Positions 28,950 through 42,100 of a DNA stretch of 64,000 nucleotides are shown here, in pieces (the first letter of the stretch is position 1; every line of letters begins with the position of its first letter). A model generated the notes under the pieces. That model was not told the origin of the DNA, searched no databases, and saw nothing but the letters and a program-made list of their open reading frames with translations. Location: NCBI GenBank assembly GCA_020186115.1, contig WSYJ01000060.1, positions 2,356,001 through 2,420,000 on the forward strand, read 5' to 3'. The position numbers were made by a program, and so were the translations under genes. The stretch is from Histomonas meleagridis (Eukaryota; Parabasalia; Tritrichomonadida; Dientamoebidae).

Positions 28950-31047
28950 ATTCGAAGTAAATTTACGATTTCTGTGTAACTGTTTTGTTGTGCAATTTGA
29001 ATTGCAGTAAAATATTATTAAAATAAATCCCAAATTATTAAAACATATTACAAATTATTAAAACATATTCCAAATTATTCATATGAATATTTTTTGCATT
29101 AACATCAATTCCTTCTTTATCTAAAAGTAATTTTACGATTTCTATATTATTATTTCTAACTGCTATATGAAGTGCTGTTTCAAATTATTAAAACATATTT
29201 TAAATTATTAAAACATATATAAAATTATTAAAACATATATAAAATTATTAAAACATATTTCAAATTATTAAAACATATATAAAATTATTAAAATGAATAT
29301 TTGTTGCATTAACATCAATTCCTTCTTTATCTAAAAGTAATTTTACGATTTCTATATTATTATTTCTGACTGCTATATGAAGTGCTGTTTCAAATTATTA
29401 AAACATATTTCAAATTATTAAAACATATTACAAATTATTAAAACATATATAAAATTATTAAAACATATATCAAATTATTAAAACACATTTTAAATTATTC
29501 AAATGAATAGTTTTTGCATTAACATCAATTCCTTTATCTAAAAGTAATTTTACTATTTCTATATTATTATTTTTAACTGCTATATGAAGTGCTGTTTCAA
29601 ATTATTAAAACATATATCAAATTATTAAAACATATTTCAAATTATTAAAACATATTCCAAATTATTAAAACATATTCTAAATTATTAAAACATATTACAA
29701 ATTATTAAAACATATATAAAATTATTAAAACATATATCAAATTATTAAAACATATATCAAATTATTAAAACATATTCCAAATCATTAAAATGGATAATTC
29801 TAGAATTAACATCAATTCCTTCTTTATCTAAAATATATTTCACAAGTTCAACATTTCCTGATTTTGATGAAAATGGCAAAATATTTTTTGGAATTCGATT
29901 ATTTTGAAGGAAACATTTAACAAGATATAAATTTCCATTTCTTGCTGATTCATTTATATTATCAGCACTAACATCAATTCCTTTTTCTTCTAAAAATGTT
30001 AAAATTTCATAATTATCTTTTTGAATACAAAAACTTATCAAATATTTAGTTTTATCTTCATCTGTTTTCCGCACTGATTGTGTTTTTTCTGATTTATTCT
30101 CATAAAAATATTTAAAGATATCATTTTGATGAAACTCAATTGCTGTTTCATATGCATCTTCGAATGTTGAATGATTTTGTTCACATAAATGAATGATTTC
30201 TACATTTCCACCTGCAATTGCATATTTACCTGTATTTTCTAATTTTGCATTATTAATAAGTAAATATTTAAAACATTTAACTGATCCAAAAAATGCTGCA
30301 TAATCAATTAATGTAACATTATTTTGATTAATAAATGAACATCTTTCATAAAGTGATGGTTCAATTGTTTGATTAAAATTAAAATTTGTTTGTGATGACA
30401 TTTCTTGAAGTTTTTCTATTTCATCATTTCGAATGATTTTTGCAATTTCTTTTGGATTAACTCCTTCTTCAATTAATTGCTTATGAAGTGAAAAATCATT
30501 CTTTGATAGTTCTTCATAATGATCTAAAAAGTATTTTTCTATTGGATCATTTCTATTAAGCCCAAATGCTATGTGTGTTTGATTTTGATTTTCTTCTTTT
30601 GCTTTATAATGAGAAAAATATTTTGAATGAATATTTTTGGTAATATTTTTATCAATTAAATTTTGTTCAATTAGTTTCTCGAGTAAATAATATGATTCTT
30701 GTGTGTTCGTCGTAGATATACGTTTGATAAAAATTGAAATTATTTTAATGATATTTTGATTAATTTCTTCTTCTTTTGTTTGAAGTGTTTTTAAAAAATT
30801 TAAGTAAATATCGAAGACATGCTTTCGTGATGAAATTGCTTTTATAAACTATGTTACATATAATAATATTAAATGTCTCTGGAAAATTTGAATCAAAAAA
30901 TCCCAATACTTTTTTAGCTGATGTCTGGAAGTTTTCTTCGGTTAAACCGAATATAGTTTTCTCAAGCTCAGTTAGAAATTTTAAGCAGGTTGATAAACGA
31001 CTCAAATTTTTACCTCCTGTGTTTATGATAGTATCATCATTAGGCAT
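28950..31047 (-). pseudogene. Right copy of the DUF3447-like ankyrin gene, frameshifted
   Basis: The ATG at 31047 and the first 68 or so codons match the left gene. One extra A (minus strand, near 30840) in an A-run then shifts the frame, and the ORF ends near 30760. In the original frame the sequence stays open to about 29757, where it enters the 20-bp arrays. Three ankyrin units follow, separated by arrays. The final unit is fused by the 180-bp deletion to non-coding sequence, so the natural stop is lost. An internal ATG at 30401 opens 214 codons, but nothing suggests it is used. Confidence 0.8.
29033..29790 (-). repeat. 20-bp minisatellite arrays, right copy
   Basis: On this strand the unit reads as CATATNNCAAATTATTAAAA. 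Arrays at about 29033-29090, 29180-29292, 29390-29502 and 29598-29790 alternate with three ankyrin-coding segments. The array next to the ORF has the same succession of unit variants as the left one, with one unit missing. Confidence 0.9.
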
Positions 31048-31180
31048 GTGCTTGTTCAGCTGAACTTGAAGGAACAGATTGAATACTTATCGTCTTTTTG
31101 TAACGTTAATAAATCGTAAACTTCATAAATTACCACTTTTTGATGAAATCGACTTTTTGAATGCTACATAACCGCTGCAA

Positions 31181-32672
31181 TGAGGTCCTCCTTCACAAAA
31201 AGTCGTCACGTAAATAAATCAAAAAGTATCCAGGACGTTTATTTATTTTTTATAACAAATAAAACAAATGTTTCAAGCATCAGTCTAATTTCAACAATGT
31301 TCAGTCCTAGGACTGATAATTAACCGTTAAAATTAATTCAAAACAGATTGGGCATCACAAAACATCAATCACTTGCTTTTGCATATCCAATGGACAATTC
31401 TTCTGAGAATTTGGAAATTATTTATCCATTCAATACAACTTACATATTCATTTGATGTTTATCTCAACATTTAATACAACTATTTTTTTTTAAATGATTT
31501 CAAATTATTAATTTAGTGCAATATTGTAAATCTCACCATTCTATACACTCAAGAATTTTTTATTTCGGAAATAGGAAAGTGCTTCATCACCAATCGTTTT
31601 CACATTTTCTCCAATAAAAACATTTTGTAATTTTTCCCAATCAATACGCCAGTTCCAATTGATGTTATTTTCTTATCAATTTTTAATAATTCAAAATAAT
31701 AATAAGGAAATGAATAGTTTGAACATTGATGAAATGCCATGCAACAAAATGTTTTTACTGAATTTCTGATATCGCAAATCTACAGAAACCATTTTCCAAA
31801 ATTCGTAAAAACTCTATCAGTGATATTCATGATAACATTGCGTACTTCAACACTATTCTCAACCAATGATGAAAAACCATTAGAAGTTGTAATCGTAAAT
31901 GTCTTTGGAGTATTATCAAAAATTTGAAATGATGTTGTAAGAAAATAAGAAAAATAATAATAAATAAATAAATTAATTAATATTTGAATTTTATTTTGAT
32001 GTGGAAAATTCTATAATACGAATTGATACAATAAATACAGCAATACACAAAATTACTTTAGATATTGGAATAAAGTTATTTGCAGTATTAAATTTTTTAA
32101 ATAAATAAAGTGAACAACTTTTTATTTTATCAAATAATGGATATTGGACTAATACTACGTTTGTGATACAGAAAAAAGTGTTTTCACAAGAAAAATTTCA
32201 TTTAAAATCAAAAACAAAAAAATTCAAAAATTTATCATTGATTTTACAGAATAAACCATATTCATTCTGGTAATCCATAAAATGAGAATGATTTGCTTTT
32301 TTAAAAAATCGAAAATGTGTACTAAGTGCATTACAACAATCTGATATTTGCGTGAAGACATAACACAAGTGACATTGAAATCGATGTTTACTAAATACTT
32401 AGAAATATTTTACTAAAATAATGAATAAATTTTAGCTTTGAAAAATTAATAATTTTGCAAAAATAGATTTTCCCATTGAATATCAACTTAAAATATATTA
32501 AGTTAAAGATTAATGTGCGTAAAAATTTTAAAATATCAATAATTGATTGAGAAAAATGGATCGCATCAAAATCAAAATTACATTACTTTTTATTTGTATG
32601 TATGAAAAAAAGACAATTTTTTTGTGACGCTTTTGCATTTTACTTCCTTTTTTCAAATTGGAAAGATTTTTG
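31181..32672. other. Intergenic, possible decayed coding stretch at 31545-31925
   Basis: No intact gene. On the minus strand, 31925 to 31545 reads in broken frames as protein-like text (FDNTPKTFTITTSNGFSSL, then ITSIGTGVLIGKN, then TIGDEALSYFRN). The last parts faintly resemble BspA-type leucine-rich repeats of trichomonads. Stops interrupt it and I do not claim a family. AGGACGTTTATTTATT near 31231 resembles the local promoter motif. Confidence 0.3.
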
Positions 32673-33059
32673 TTAATCTTGCTGGGATGGAATTCGGTAT
32701 TGGTAAGTAGAGTTTTTCGTTTTAGTGCAATACCCATCGAGGGCCCTTTGAGTTTTTTTAAGATAATATGGGGAAATTACTATTTCACGAACTCCTTCAA
32801 ATTTCTTGAAATATGGCATACCGTTACAAAAAGATAAAAGGTCATCAGCTGTAACTTCAATGTATGGTGAGTGGTACTGCTTTATAATTGTTTTAAATGC
32901 ATGTAAAACCGTATCTGTGAAATTTTTATATTGGGTAAAACTTTCATCGAGAAAATCTTGGATGCCCTCTTCGTTATATTCTTCTTTTGGTTCCCATCGC
33001 AGTTTATATTCATTCTTATTTTTCTTGTAAATTGGGATTTCTATAAAAGGTTCTCCCAT
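32673..33059 (-). CDS. Small protein divergent from dynein, function unknown
   Basis: A 128-residue soluble protein that I do not recognise. It is rich in Tyr, Lys and Glu, with helical stretches (IQDFLDESFTQYKNFTDTVL) and a middle segment YIEVTADDLLSFCNGMPYF. Near the C-terminus is ALDGYCTKTKNSTYQYRIP. There is no signal peptide or membrane segment. It has an ATG start, normal codon use and sits 45 bp head-to-head with the dynein gene around a shared AACGTT motif, so I treat it as real. The upstream non-ATG extension of the dynein frame overlaps it and is not coding. A link to flagellar function would be a guess from position only. Confidence 0.65.
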   Translation of the reverse strand: MGEPFIEIPIYKKNKNEYKLRWEPKEEYNEEGIQDFLDESFTQYKNFTDTVLHAFKTIIKQYHSPYIEVTADDLLSFCNGMPYFKKFEGVREIVISPYYLKKTQRALDGYCTKTKNSTYQYRIPSQQD

Positions 33060-33104
33060 TTTCTTTTGGTGTCCAAAATAGCCAAAAAAAACGTTACAAG
33101 AAAA
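33060..33104. promoter_or_regulatory. Bidirectional promoter, small gene / dynein
   Basis: Only 45 bp. It contains AAAAAAAACGTTACAAG, an AACGTT element between the two ATGs. Confidence 0.45.
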
Positions 33105-36100
33105 ATGAACAAAACATTCCTCCTTTCAACGTTTGATAATGATAATAAAAAGAATGAAACAGAAAAAGCAAATGTAAATAAGCGTAATTATGTAAATCCT
33201 TTTTCAGAAGAATTGCATCATTCCATTCCAGATTTTAAATCATTAGGAATATTTTTAATAGAGCCAATTCCTCCAGAAACCATTTACCTTTGGACCCCAT
33301 ACAAGGGGAAACAAATAAATGTAATTGAGGAATTGAAAAGAAGAGGAATTGATTTTGATCTAAAACCACATTTATGGAATACAAATACAAATTTCCCATC
33401 TTTTATTGATATCAACTATTTTGATGACACAACGCTTCAGCTTTTGCATCCAAAAAAATGTCTTCAAAAATTAAAAAAGGATTTTAAGAATCAATCTGCA
33501 AAAGCTTTTCGATTCCATAAATCACGAGTTACATTTGAAGATGTTTTGAAAATCGAATATCACAAAAAATCAGGAGTTTATTCAATTGTCTACAAAGATA
33601 ATCGATCAACCAAATTATCACCATTATTTGTTCTTTTTCCATTTGATGATCCTTATTATTTTGTTGACCGTATTGAGCGAGCATTTCAAATCCGCAGTTT
33701 AGAAGAATCATGGTTTCGATATTGGTTATATGTGAAGAATATTCCACGCGATGATCTTCATTCCTTAACGAATAACGACAGACAAAAACTTTTAAATTCA
33801 GTTACAACGTCACCAAAGTATAAAACCTTTATGAAAAATGGTCCTAATTATGATTTTTCCCAAAAACTTCTTGACGAAATAAATTTACAAATTCAAATTA
33901 TAACAAATTCGATCATCTTTAACAATCGAATATTAACTAATCCGACACTTTATAAAGGATTATCATTACCTCTTCCACGATTACCAGGTTTAATTGAAGA
34001 AATACCAACACCTGAAATTAACATATCGACATCAATTAATACCAAAATTAAAAACATTGAAAATGTTCATTTATTCACAAATACATGGTTTGTAAATGCA
34101 ATACCAATTATAGTTTCATGGTGTTTAGATATATTTAATTCATGTTTATTTAATACTATATGTCCACAATCATTAACACTTGAACAATGGCAAAAACATC
34201 AAAGGAATTATGAAAAAACAATGATATCCAAAGTTAGAGTTAAATTTATATCACAAGTATCAACAATTATTTTAGATGTTATACGGAATATAAAATTAAC
34301 ATATTCATTAACTGAGTTTAATAAAAATATATATCTTAAATCACCATTTGGTCGATTTATAGGACTTTGTAATCAAATAATTCAATCACATTTAGTAAGT
34401 TTTATAGAAAATAGTATTATTAAATATAAAGAATATATACAAGAAAGAAATCCAATAAAAATAGATGTAATAAATTATAAAGAAGTTATCAATAATTATA
34501 AAAATAATTCACAAAATGATCCGATTTTTATAATATATCTTGAAATAATTGATGATAAAATAGAGATACAACCAAAATTAGAACATTTCATTAATGCAAT
34601 TAATGAAGAAATCGAATATTCAATTACTGCGTTTGAAGATTTCCAAAAAATTGAAACTTCAGTATTAAAAGCTATGATATGGACACCAACACCAATATAT
34701 TTATTACCAAATATGGAATCAAAATGTGTTAATGACTTAAAATCATTTTTTAAAGAAATGTTTGAATATTCAACAACCAAATTAAATGAATATATATCAA
34801 CATTAAATGTATTTGATGATTTAATCAAAGGAACTGCTGAAGAATTTGCAAATAATTTAAGGAAAAATAAAGCTGATTTAAGTCAAATTAAAAAATCAAT
34901 TTCCGAAATATTAGAACAACAAAAAGATGTTCATTTATTATTCCCATTTAAAGTAAATCTAGGATTGTTTCAACTTGATATGAATGTAGTTCGAAAAACT
35001 TTACAAGAAAGATTAAATGAACGAAAAATTGCATTAGTTCAACTTTTATTATCAATTTCATTTGATGAAATGAAAGAAATCAAAGAAAAATATGAAAAAA
35101 TTTGGAACAAATTATTTGAAGAACCTAAAACAATTGAATCACTTTTTTCTCAAAAAGAATTTATTAATGATTTAGAAATTAATTTAAAAAATATAAAAGA
35201 TCAACTTTATCAAACTTTATTATATTTAGATACTGTTGAAGAAATGTTTGTGACAGTAACTGATGAACAAGATAATTTAAGATGGGAACTTATTGGGTTT
35301 GAAAAACGAATATTAAATAAATCTTCTGAAGTATCAAAGAGTTTAGAAAACAGTTTAATTAAATTACAAAAAGAATTACAATGTGATAAAATGGTTTTAA
35401 GTTCACAAATATCATCAATTATTACGTCAATTGAAAGTGTTTATACATTTAATGATATTAATCAACATGTATCATATGTTTCACGTATTAAATCAATACA
35501 ATCCAAATTAGACGAAGCTATTCAAAAGGCTTCATTATATAATATGAGAGAAAAACTTTGTGGCGAAGAAATCACTGATTATTCATTATTATATTCATTA
35601 GATTTATTTAAATCTTATAAAATGTTTTGGGAAGCAATTAGTACATGGAAAATATCCATTGAAAAATGGAAGAAAAATCCATTAATACAATTTTCTGCAT
35701 CTGAAGTTGAATCACAATTTGCTTATTTACAACAACAATTAACCAAATCTTGTAAAATAATTAAAGATAAAGAAATATTAAAAATTGGAGAAGATACTAA
35801 AGCTGAAATGGATTCATTTCGTAAATATTTACCTATTTTTGGTATTATGTTAAACCCTGGAATGATTGAAAAACATTGGGAACAATTAAAAGAAATTATA
35901 GGAACTGATATTACATTAAATCAAACAATTTCTTTACAAGATACTATTGATATGAATTTCCAAGATCATTTAACAGAAGCAACAAACATTTCAATTTCTG
36001 CTTCTAATGAATATAACATACGAATATCATTAGAAAAAATTAAAAATATTTGGGAAAATATGAAATTAAAAATTCATAAATATCGTGAAACTGATTGGTT

Positions 36101-39100
36101 AATATTAGTAGAACCGAATGATATTATTGATCAAATCGATGAAAATATGGTATCTTTACAATCAATAATATTTTCTCCTTATAAAGAACCATTTGAACAA
36201 GAAATCCAAAATTATCAAAATGGTTTACAAACAATATTAAAAGTCATTGAAAAATGGCTTGATTGTCAAGCTAAATATTTATATCTTGCGCCAATATTTT
36301 CATCTAAAGATATATGTCATCAATTACCTTCAGAAGGTATAAAATTCCAACAATTATCTGAATCATGGAATAATTGTTTAATTAAAGCAGAAGAAACTGA
36401 AAAAGTTTTCCAGTTTTGTAATGATCAAAAATTAATTGAATTCTTTAAACAAACATTAAAAGAATTCGAACATATTGAACATGCTTTAATTGAATATTTA
36501 GAAGCTAAACGAACAGCATTTCCAAGGTTTTATTTCTTATCTAACGAAGAGTTACTAAAAATATTATCACAAACTACAGAACCTTCAGCTGTTCAACCAT
36601 ATCTTAAACGATGTTTTAATAGTATTGGTTCAATTACATTTAATAACTCTGATTATATAACTGAAATGATATCAATTGAAGGTGAAGTTGTACCATTTAA
36701 AACACCTACAAAACTTACTGGCGCTGTAGAACATTGGATGTTAGGAGTCGAATCAGAAATGCGGAATACATTACAAAAAATAATTGAACAATCGATCGAA
36801 GATTATCCTAAAAAGAAAAGAACTGATTGGATTTATGAATGGCCTTCACAAGTACTTGTAACAGTATTCCAAATAATTTGGACATTAGAAACAGAACGAG
36901 CAATTCGAGAACAAACATTAGATAAATATCATGAAATAGTACAACAACAATTAATCGATTTAGCTAAAATGACAACATTAGAATTAACATCAATACAAAG
37001 AACTTCAATATCATCATTAATAGTAATGGAGATGCATAATAGAGATATTTTATTACAACTTAAAGAACAAAAAGTTGAACGAATTGATCAATTTGAATGG
37101 ATATCACAATTACGACAATATTTTATTGATGGTTTAGTATACATTCAAATGGTTAATGCACAATTTAATTATGGTTATGAATATTTAGGAAGTACTTCTC
37201 GATTAGTTATTACCCCATTAACAGATAGATGTTATTTAACATTATTAACTGCTTTAGATATGCAAATGGGAGGTGCACCTCAAGGTCCTGCAGGCACTGG
37301 TAAAACTGAAACAACTAAAGATTTATCGAAAGTTGTAGCGAAACAATGTGTCGTCTTTAATTGTAGTGAAGGATTAGATTACTTACAAATGGGAACATTC
37401 TTTACTGGCTTATCTTCATGTGGTGCATGGGCATGTTTTGATGAATTTAATCGAATTGATATTGAAGTATTAAGTGTTATAGCACAACAAATCGCAACTA
37501 TTCAAAACGCAATACAATTACATAAACATCATTTCTCATTTGAAGGAAGAGAAGTTCGATTAAATCCAACATGTGCAATATTTATTACAATGAATCCTGG
37601 TTATGCAGGTCGAACAGAATTACCAGATAATTTAAAGGCTTTATTTAGGCCTGTAGCTATGATGGTACCTGATTATTCAATGATAGCTGAAATTTTATTA
37701 TATTCTTATGGATTTGAACAATCAAAACAATTAGCATTAAAGATTACTACGACATTTAGACTTTCTTCTGAACAACTTTCAAATCAATCTCATTATGATT
37801 TTGGTATGAGAGCTGTTAAAACTGTGATTAATACTGCCGGTAATTTAAAGCAAAGAGATTTAACTATGGAAGAACCTTTAATTATATTAAGAGCTTTAAA
37901 AGATGTAAATGTGCCTAAGTTTACTAGAAAGGATTTGCCTTTATTTAATAATATTATATCTGATTTGTTTCCTGATGTTAAAGAAAAGACTTTAGATTAT
38001 GATTTATTAATTAATGCATTAAAGAAATCATGTGAAATTAAGAAATTAAAAGATACAAATATACAAAAAGCTATTGAATTATTCGAAACTATTACTGTTA
38101 GACATGGTGTAATGCTTGTAGGACCTGCAGGTTGTGGTAAGACTACATGTTATGAAATATTAGCTAATGCATTAAATATTTTATATGAAGATAATCAAAA
38201 TAATTATTATCCTGTTAAAACTAAAATTATTAATCCAAAATCAATTACATTAGGTCAACTTTATGGAGATTTTGATATACATAGTCATGATTGGACTGAT
38301 GGTTTATTAGCTGAAGCAGTACGTTTTGCTTCTCATCAACCTCCTCCAATTAGATATTGGATAATTTTAGATGGACCTGTCGATGCTTTATGGATCGAAA
38401 ATTTAAATACTGTTTTAGATGATAATAAAAAACTTTGTCTTTCTTCAAGTGAAGTAATTCCTTTGACTCCAAGAATTTCTATGTTTTTTGAAGTCGAAGA
38501 TTTAAAGTTTGCTTCACCTGCAACTGTTTCAAGATGTGGAATGGTATATATCGAATTAAAAGATAATGATTATGAAAGTCTTTTATATTCATGGATATTA
38601 AATCATGAAAATCAAAAAGATATTTTAGAGCCACAAATGATTAACGCATTTCAAAATTTAATAATTCCATTAATTAATAATATTAAAAAAGATTTTAAAC
38701 ATTGTTTACCTTATCATGAATATTCAATGTTTAATAACTTTTTACGATTATTAAATTGTTTAATTAAAGAAGAAAAAAATCTTCAATCAATAGAACCATA
38801 TATAATATTTTCTATTATTTGGTCAATTGGTTCAATTATTAATACTTCTGATCGACAAAAGTTTGATGAGATTTTTCGGAAATTAATTCTAAAGAATGAA
38901 ATGAATTTTCCAACAGAAGAAACAGTTTATGATTATTGTTATGCTGAAAAGAAATGGGTTAAATGGAATGATATAATTGATAAAAATATTGATATACAAA
39001 CAACATCAGAAATCATTGTTCCAACTATAGAAACTACACGTCATATATGGATAATTAATAAATTAATTAAAAATGATATTCCTATTTTAATTAGTGGCGT

Positions 39101-42100
39101 TACAGGATCAGGTAAAACAATAACATTAAAAAAATATTTAGAAAATGAAACAAAAATCATTTCAAATCTTTTGACTTTTTCTGCTCAAACTACTGCTAAT
39201 AATATTCAAGATTTCATCGATAGTAAATTCGATCGAAGATCTCAAAATATTTGTGGTCCATCTATAGGTTATCAAGCTATTATACTTGTCGATGATATTA
39301 ATATGCCAAGAAAAGAAAAATTCGGCGCACAGCCACCAATAGAATTACTTAGACAATTTCTTTCACAAAAAGGTTGGTATGATCGAAAGAAACGAACATT
39401 TAAACAATTTATAGATGTTCAATTAATTGGTTTAATGAGAAATCCAGAAGGACCAGAACAAACGCCATCGCAACGATTTTTAAGACATTTTCATCAAATT
39501 ATATTTCCAGAAGTATCGAAAGAATCAATGAAATTAATATTTACAACTATATTAACAAAATATTTTAATGGAGTTTCGAATGATATTATTGAACCACTTA
39601 TAAATGTATCGATTAGTATGTATCAAACTATTTGTGAAAAATTATTACCAACGCCTTCATGTGTACATTATACATTTAATTTAAGAGATATTTCTCAATT
39701 AATTCATGGAATTACTTCAATTGATCAAAGTCAATTAACAGAGAAAAATAATATTTTAAGGATTTGGTTTCATGAATCTATACGTATATATCATGATCGA
39801 TTAATTAATGATGAAAATAGAGAATGGTTTATGCGATTATTAAAAAGATCTTTATATGAAACATTTAATATTCGACATTTTCAATTATCATCTATAGAAC
39901 CATTAATTTATGCTGATTTTGGTATTGATGATACTAAGAAATATCAACAAGTTATAGATATAGAGAAATTTACACAAATATGTAAAAGTCATTTAGAAGA
40001 TTATAATTCTTCACATTCCATTAAATTAGATTTATGTTTATTCTCTGAAGCTATTCAACATTTAGCAAGAATTTGTAGAATTATTAGAGAACCAGGTCGA
40101 AATGGATTATTATTAGGTGTTGGAGGTAGTGGTAGACAATCATTAACTAAATTAGCGACTTATATTTGTGGTATAAACTTATTTCAACCTGAAGTTACAC
40201 GTACTTATTCTAGAACAGAATGGAAAAATGATTTAAAGAATTTGTTATTTTCTTGTGGGTTAAATAAGAAAGAAACTGTTTTTTTGATATCAGAAACTCA
40301 ATTAATTGATGAATCATTCTTCGAAGATATTAATTGTTTATTAAATTCTGGTGATCCTCCTTCTTTATTTGATGATGAAGATATCGAGAAAATTATTAAT
40401 GAAACTTCTAATTTAGCAAAATCTCTTGGTATAATTCCGACTCGTTCTTCGATTTATAATTTATTTATTTCACAAGTTAAACGTTATTTACATATAATGA
40501 TTGTGTTGTCTCCAATCGGTTCTACTTTTAGAAGAAGAGTTCGAATGTTTCCTTCATTGATTTCTTGTTGTACTATTGATTGGTTTTCTGAATGGCCTTA
40601 TGAAGCATTACAAATTGTAGCAACGCAAATTATTGGAAATGAATTTTCTTCATTTTGTGCTAAAGCTCATATAATAGTTAATGAATATTGTACAAAATTC
40701 TTTAATGAAATGAAAAGAAGAAATTATGTAACACCTTCAACATTTTTATCATTTTTAAATCTAATTAAATATTTAGGTTATAATATTAAAAATAAACATG
40801 AAAAAACTTCATTAACTATATCGACAGGTTTACAAAAAATGACTGAAGCAAGTGAAGAAATTATAATATTAGAAAAGAATATTCATGAAATGCAACCTAT
40901 ACTTGAACAAATGAAAGAAGACACTAAGAAAACATTAGCAGAATTAGTTGAAGATCAACGTCGAGCATCAATAACACAAGAAAAAGTATCAAAAGCTACA
41001 AAAGAAGCAGAAGAACAATCAGAATTAGCGCAACAATTAAAAGCTGATGCACAAGCAGATTTAGATAAAGTAATGCCACAACTTGAAAAAGCATTAGCTG
41101 CATTAGATACATTATCTAGAAGTCAAGTAGCCGAATTACGTGGTGCATCAGTCCAAACTACTTCAATGAAATTAATAGCAACTGCTTTATGTATAATATT
41201 TGATGAACCTCCGAAAAGAATTCCAGGACCTATACCTGGAACTCGTGTCGATGATTATTGGGAACCAGCAAAAGTAATTTTAGCTGATCCTCGATTTTTA
41301 TTACGTGTAAAAGAATGGACTTCGATAAACAAAGATAAAATAAGTGAAGAAAAGATTCATAAGTTATTGCCTATTTTAGAAGATCCTGAATTTGATCCTC
41401 AAGTAATGGAAAAGAAATCTCAAGCTGCAACTGCTTTATGTATGTGGGTACATGCATTAAAACTATATCATGATGTAAATATAATTGTTGAACCTAAACG
41501 ACAAAAACTAAAAATTGCTGAAGAAAATTATCAAGAAGCATTAAAAGCTGTTGAAGAAGTTAAAAGTCAACTTAAAGAAATCGAAGATAATATTCAATCA
41601 TTAATCCAAAAACATGAAGAATCGGATAAAAAACTTCAAGAATTAAAAGACAAAAAATCAAAATGTAAATTAAGACTTGAACGTGCAGGAATTTTAACAA
41701 CTTCTTTAGAAACTGAACGAGAAAATTGGAAAAATATGTTGTTAGATCTTGAACAACAAAAAGATAAATTAGATGGAGATATATTAATATCCGCTGCTTC
41801 CGTTGCATATCTTGGTCCATTTACAAATGATTTCCGTAATAAAATCATTGATTTATGGTCAAAAGAATTAAATAATTTAGGAATTAAAAGAACTCAAAAT
41901 GCAACAATATCAAAGATTTTAGGTGATCCATTAAATATATTACAATGGAATTTAAAGTCTTTACCTAGAGATGATTTAAGTATTGAAAACGCGATAATAT
42001 TAACTGAATGTTATCGATGGCCTTTAATTATTGATCCACAAAATCAAGCGTCAACATTTCTAAAAAATATTTATTCTAATTTAGTAATATTAAGAACTAA

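Larger units (their letters stand above)
27099..31180 (-). repeat. Right arm of the large inverted repeat
   Basis: A reverse-complement partner of 14972-19804, 4.1 kb long. It is shorter because it has three ankyrin units against six, fewer array units and a 180-bp deletion whose junction reads TTACTTCG|AATTCACG on the minus strand. Orders of variant 20-bp units agree between arms, so they are copies of one another and recent. Confidence 0.9.

Noticed and set aside
32931-33104. N-terminal extension of the dynein frame with a hydrophobic stretch
   Set aside because: It starts at TTG, overlaps the divergent 128-residue gene and spans the shared promoter. The hydrophobic stretch is antisense sequence, not a signal anchor.
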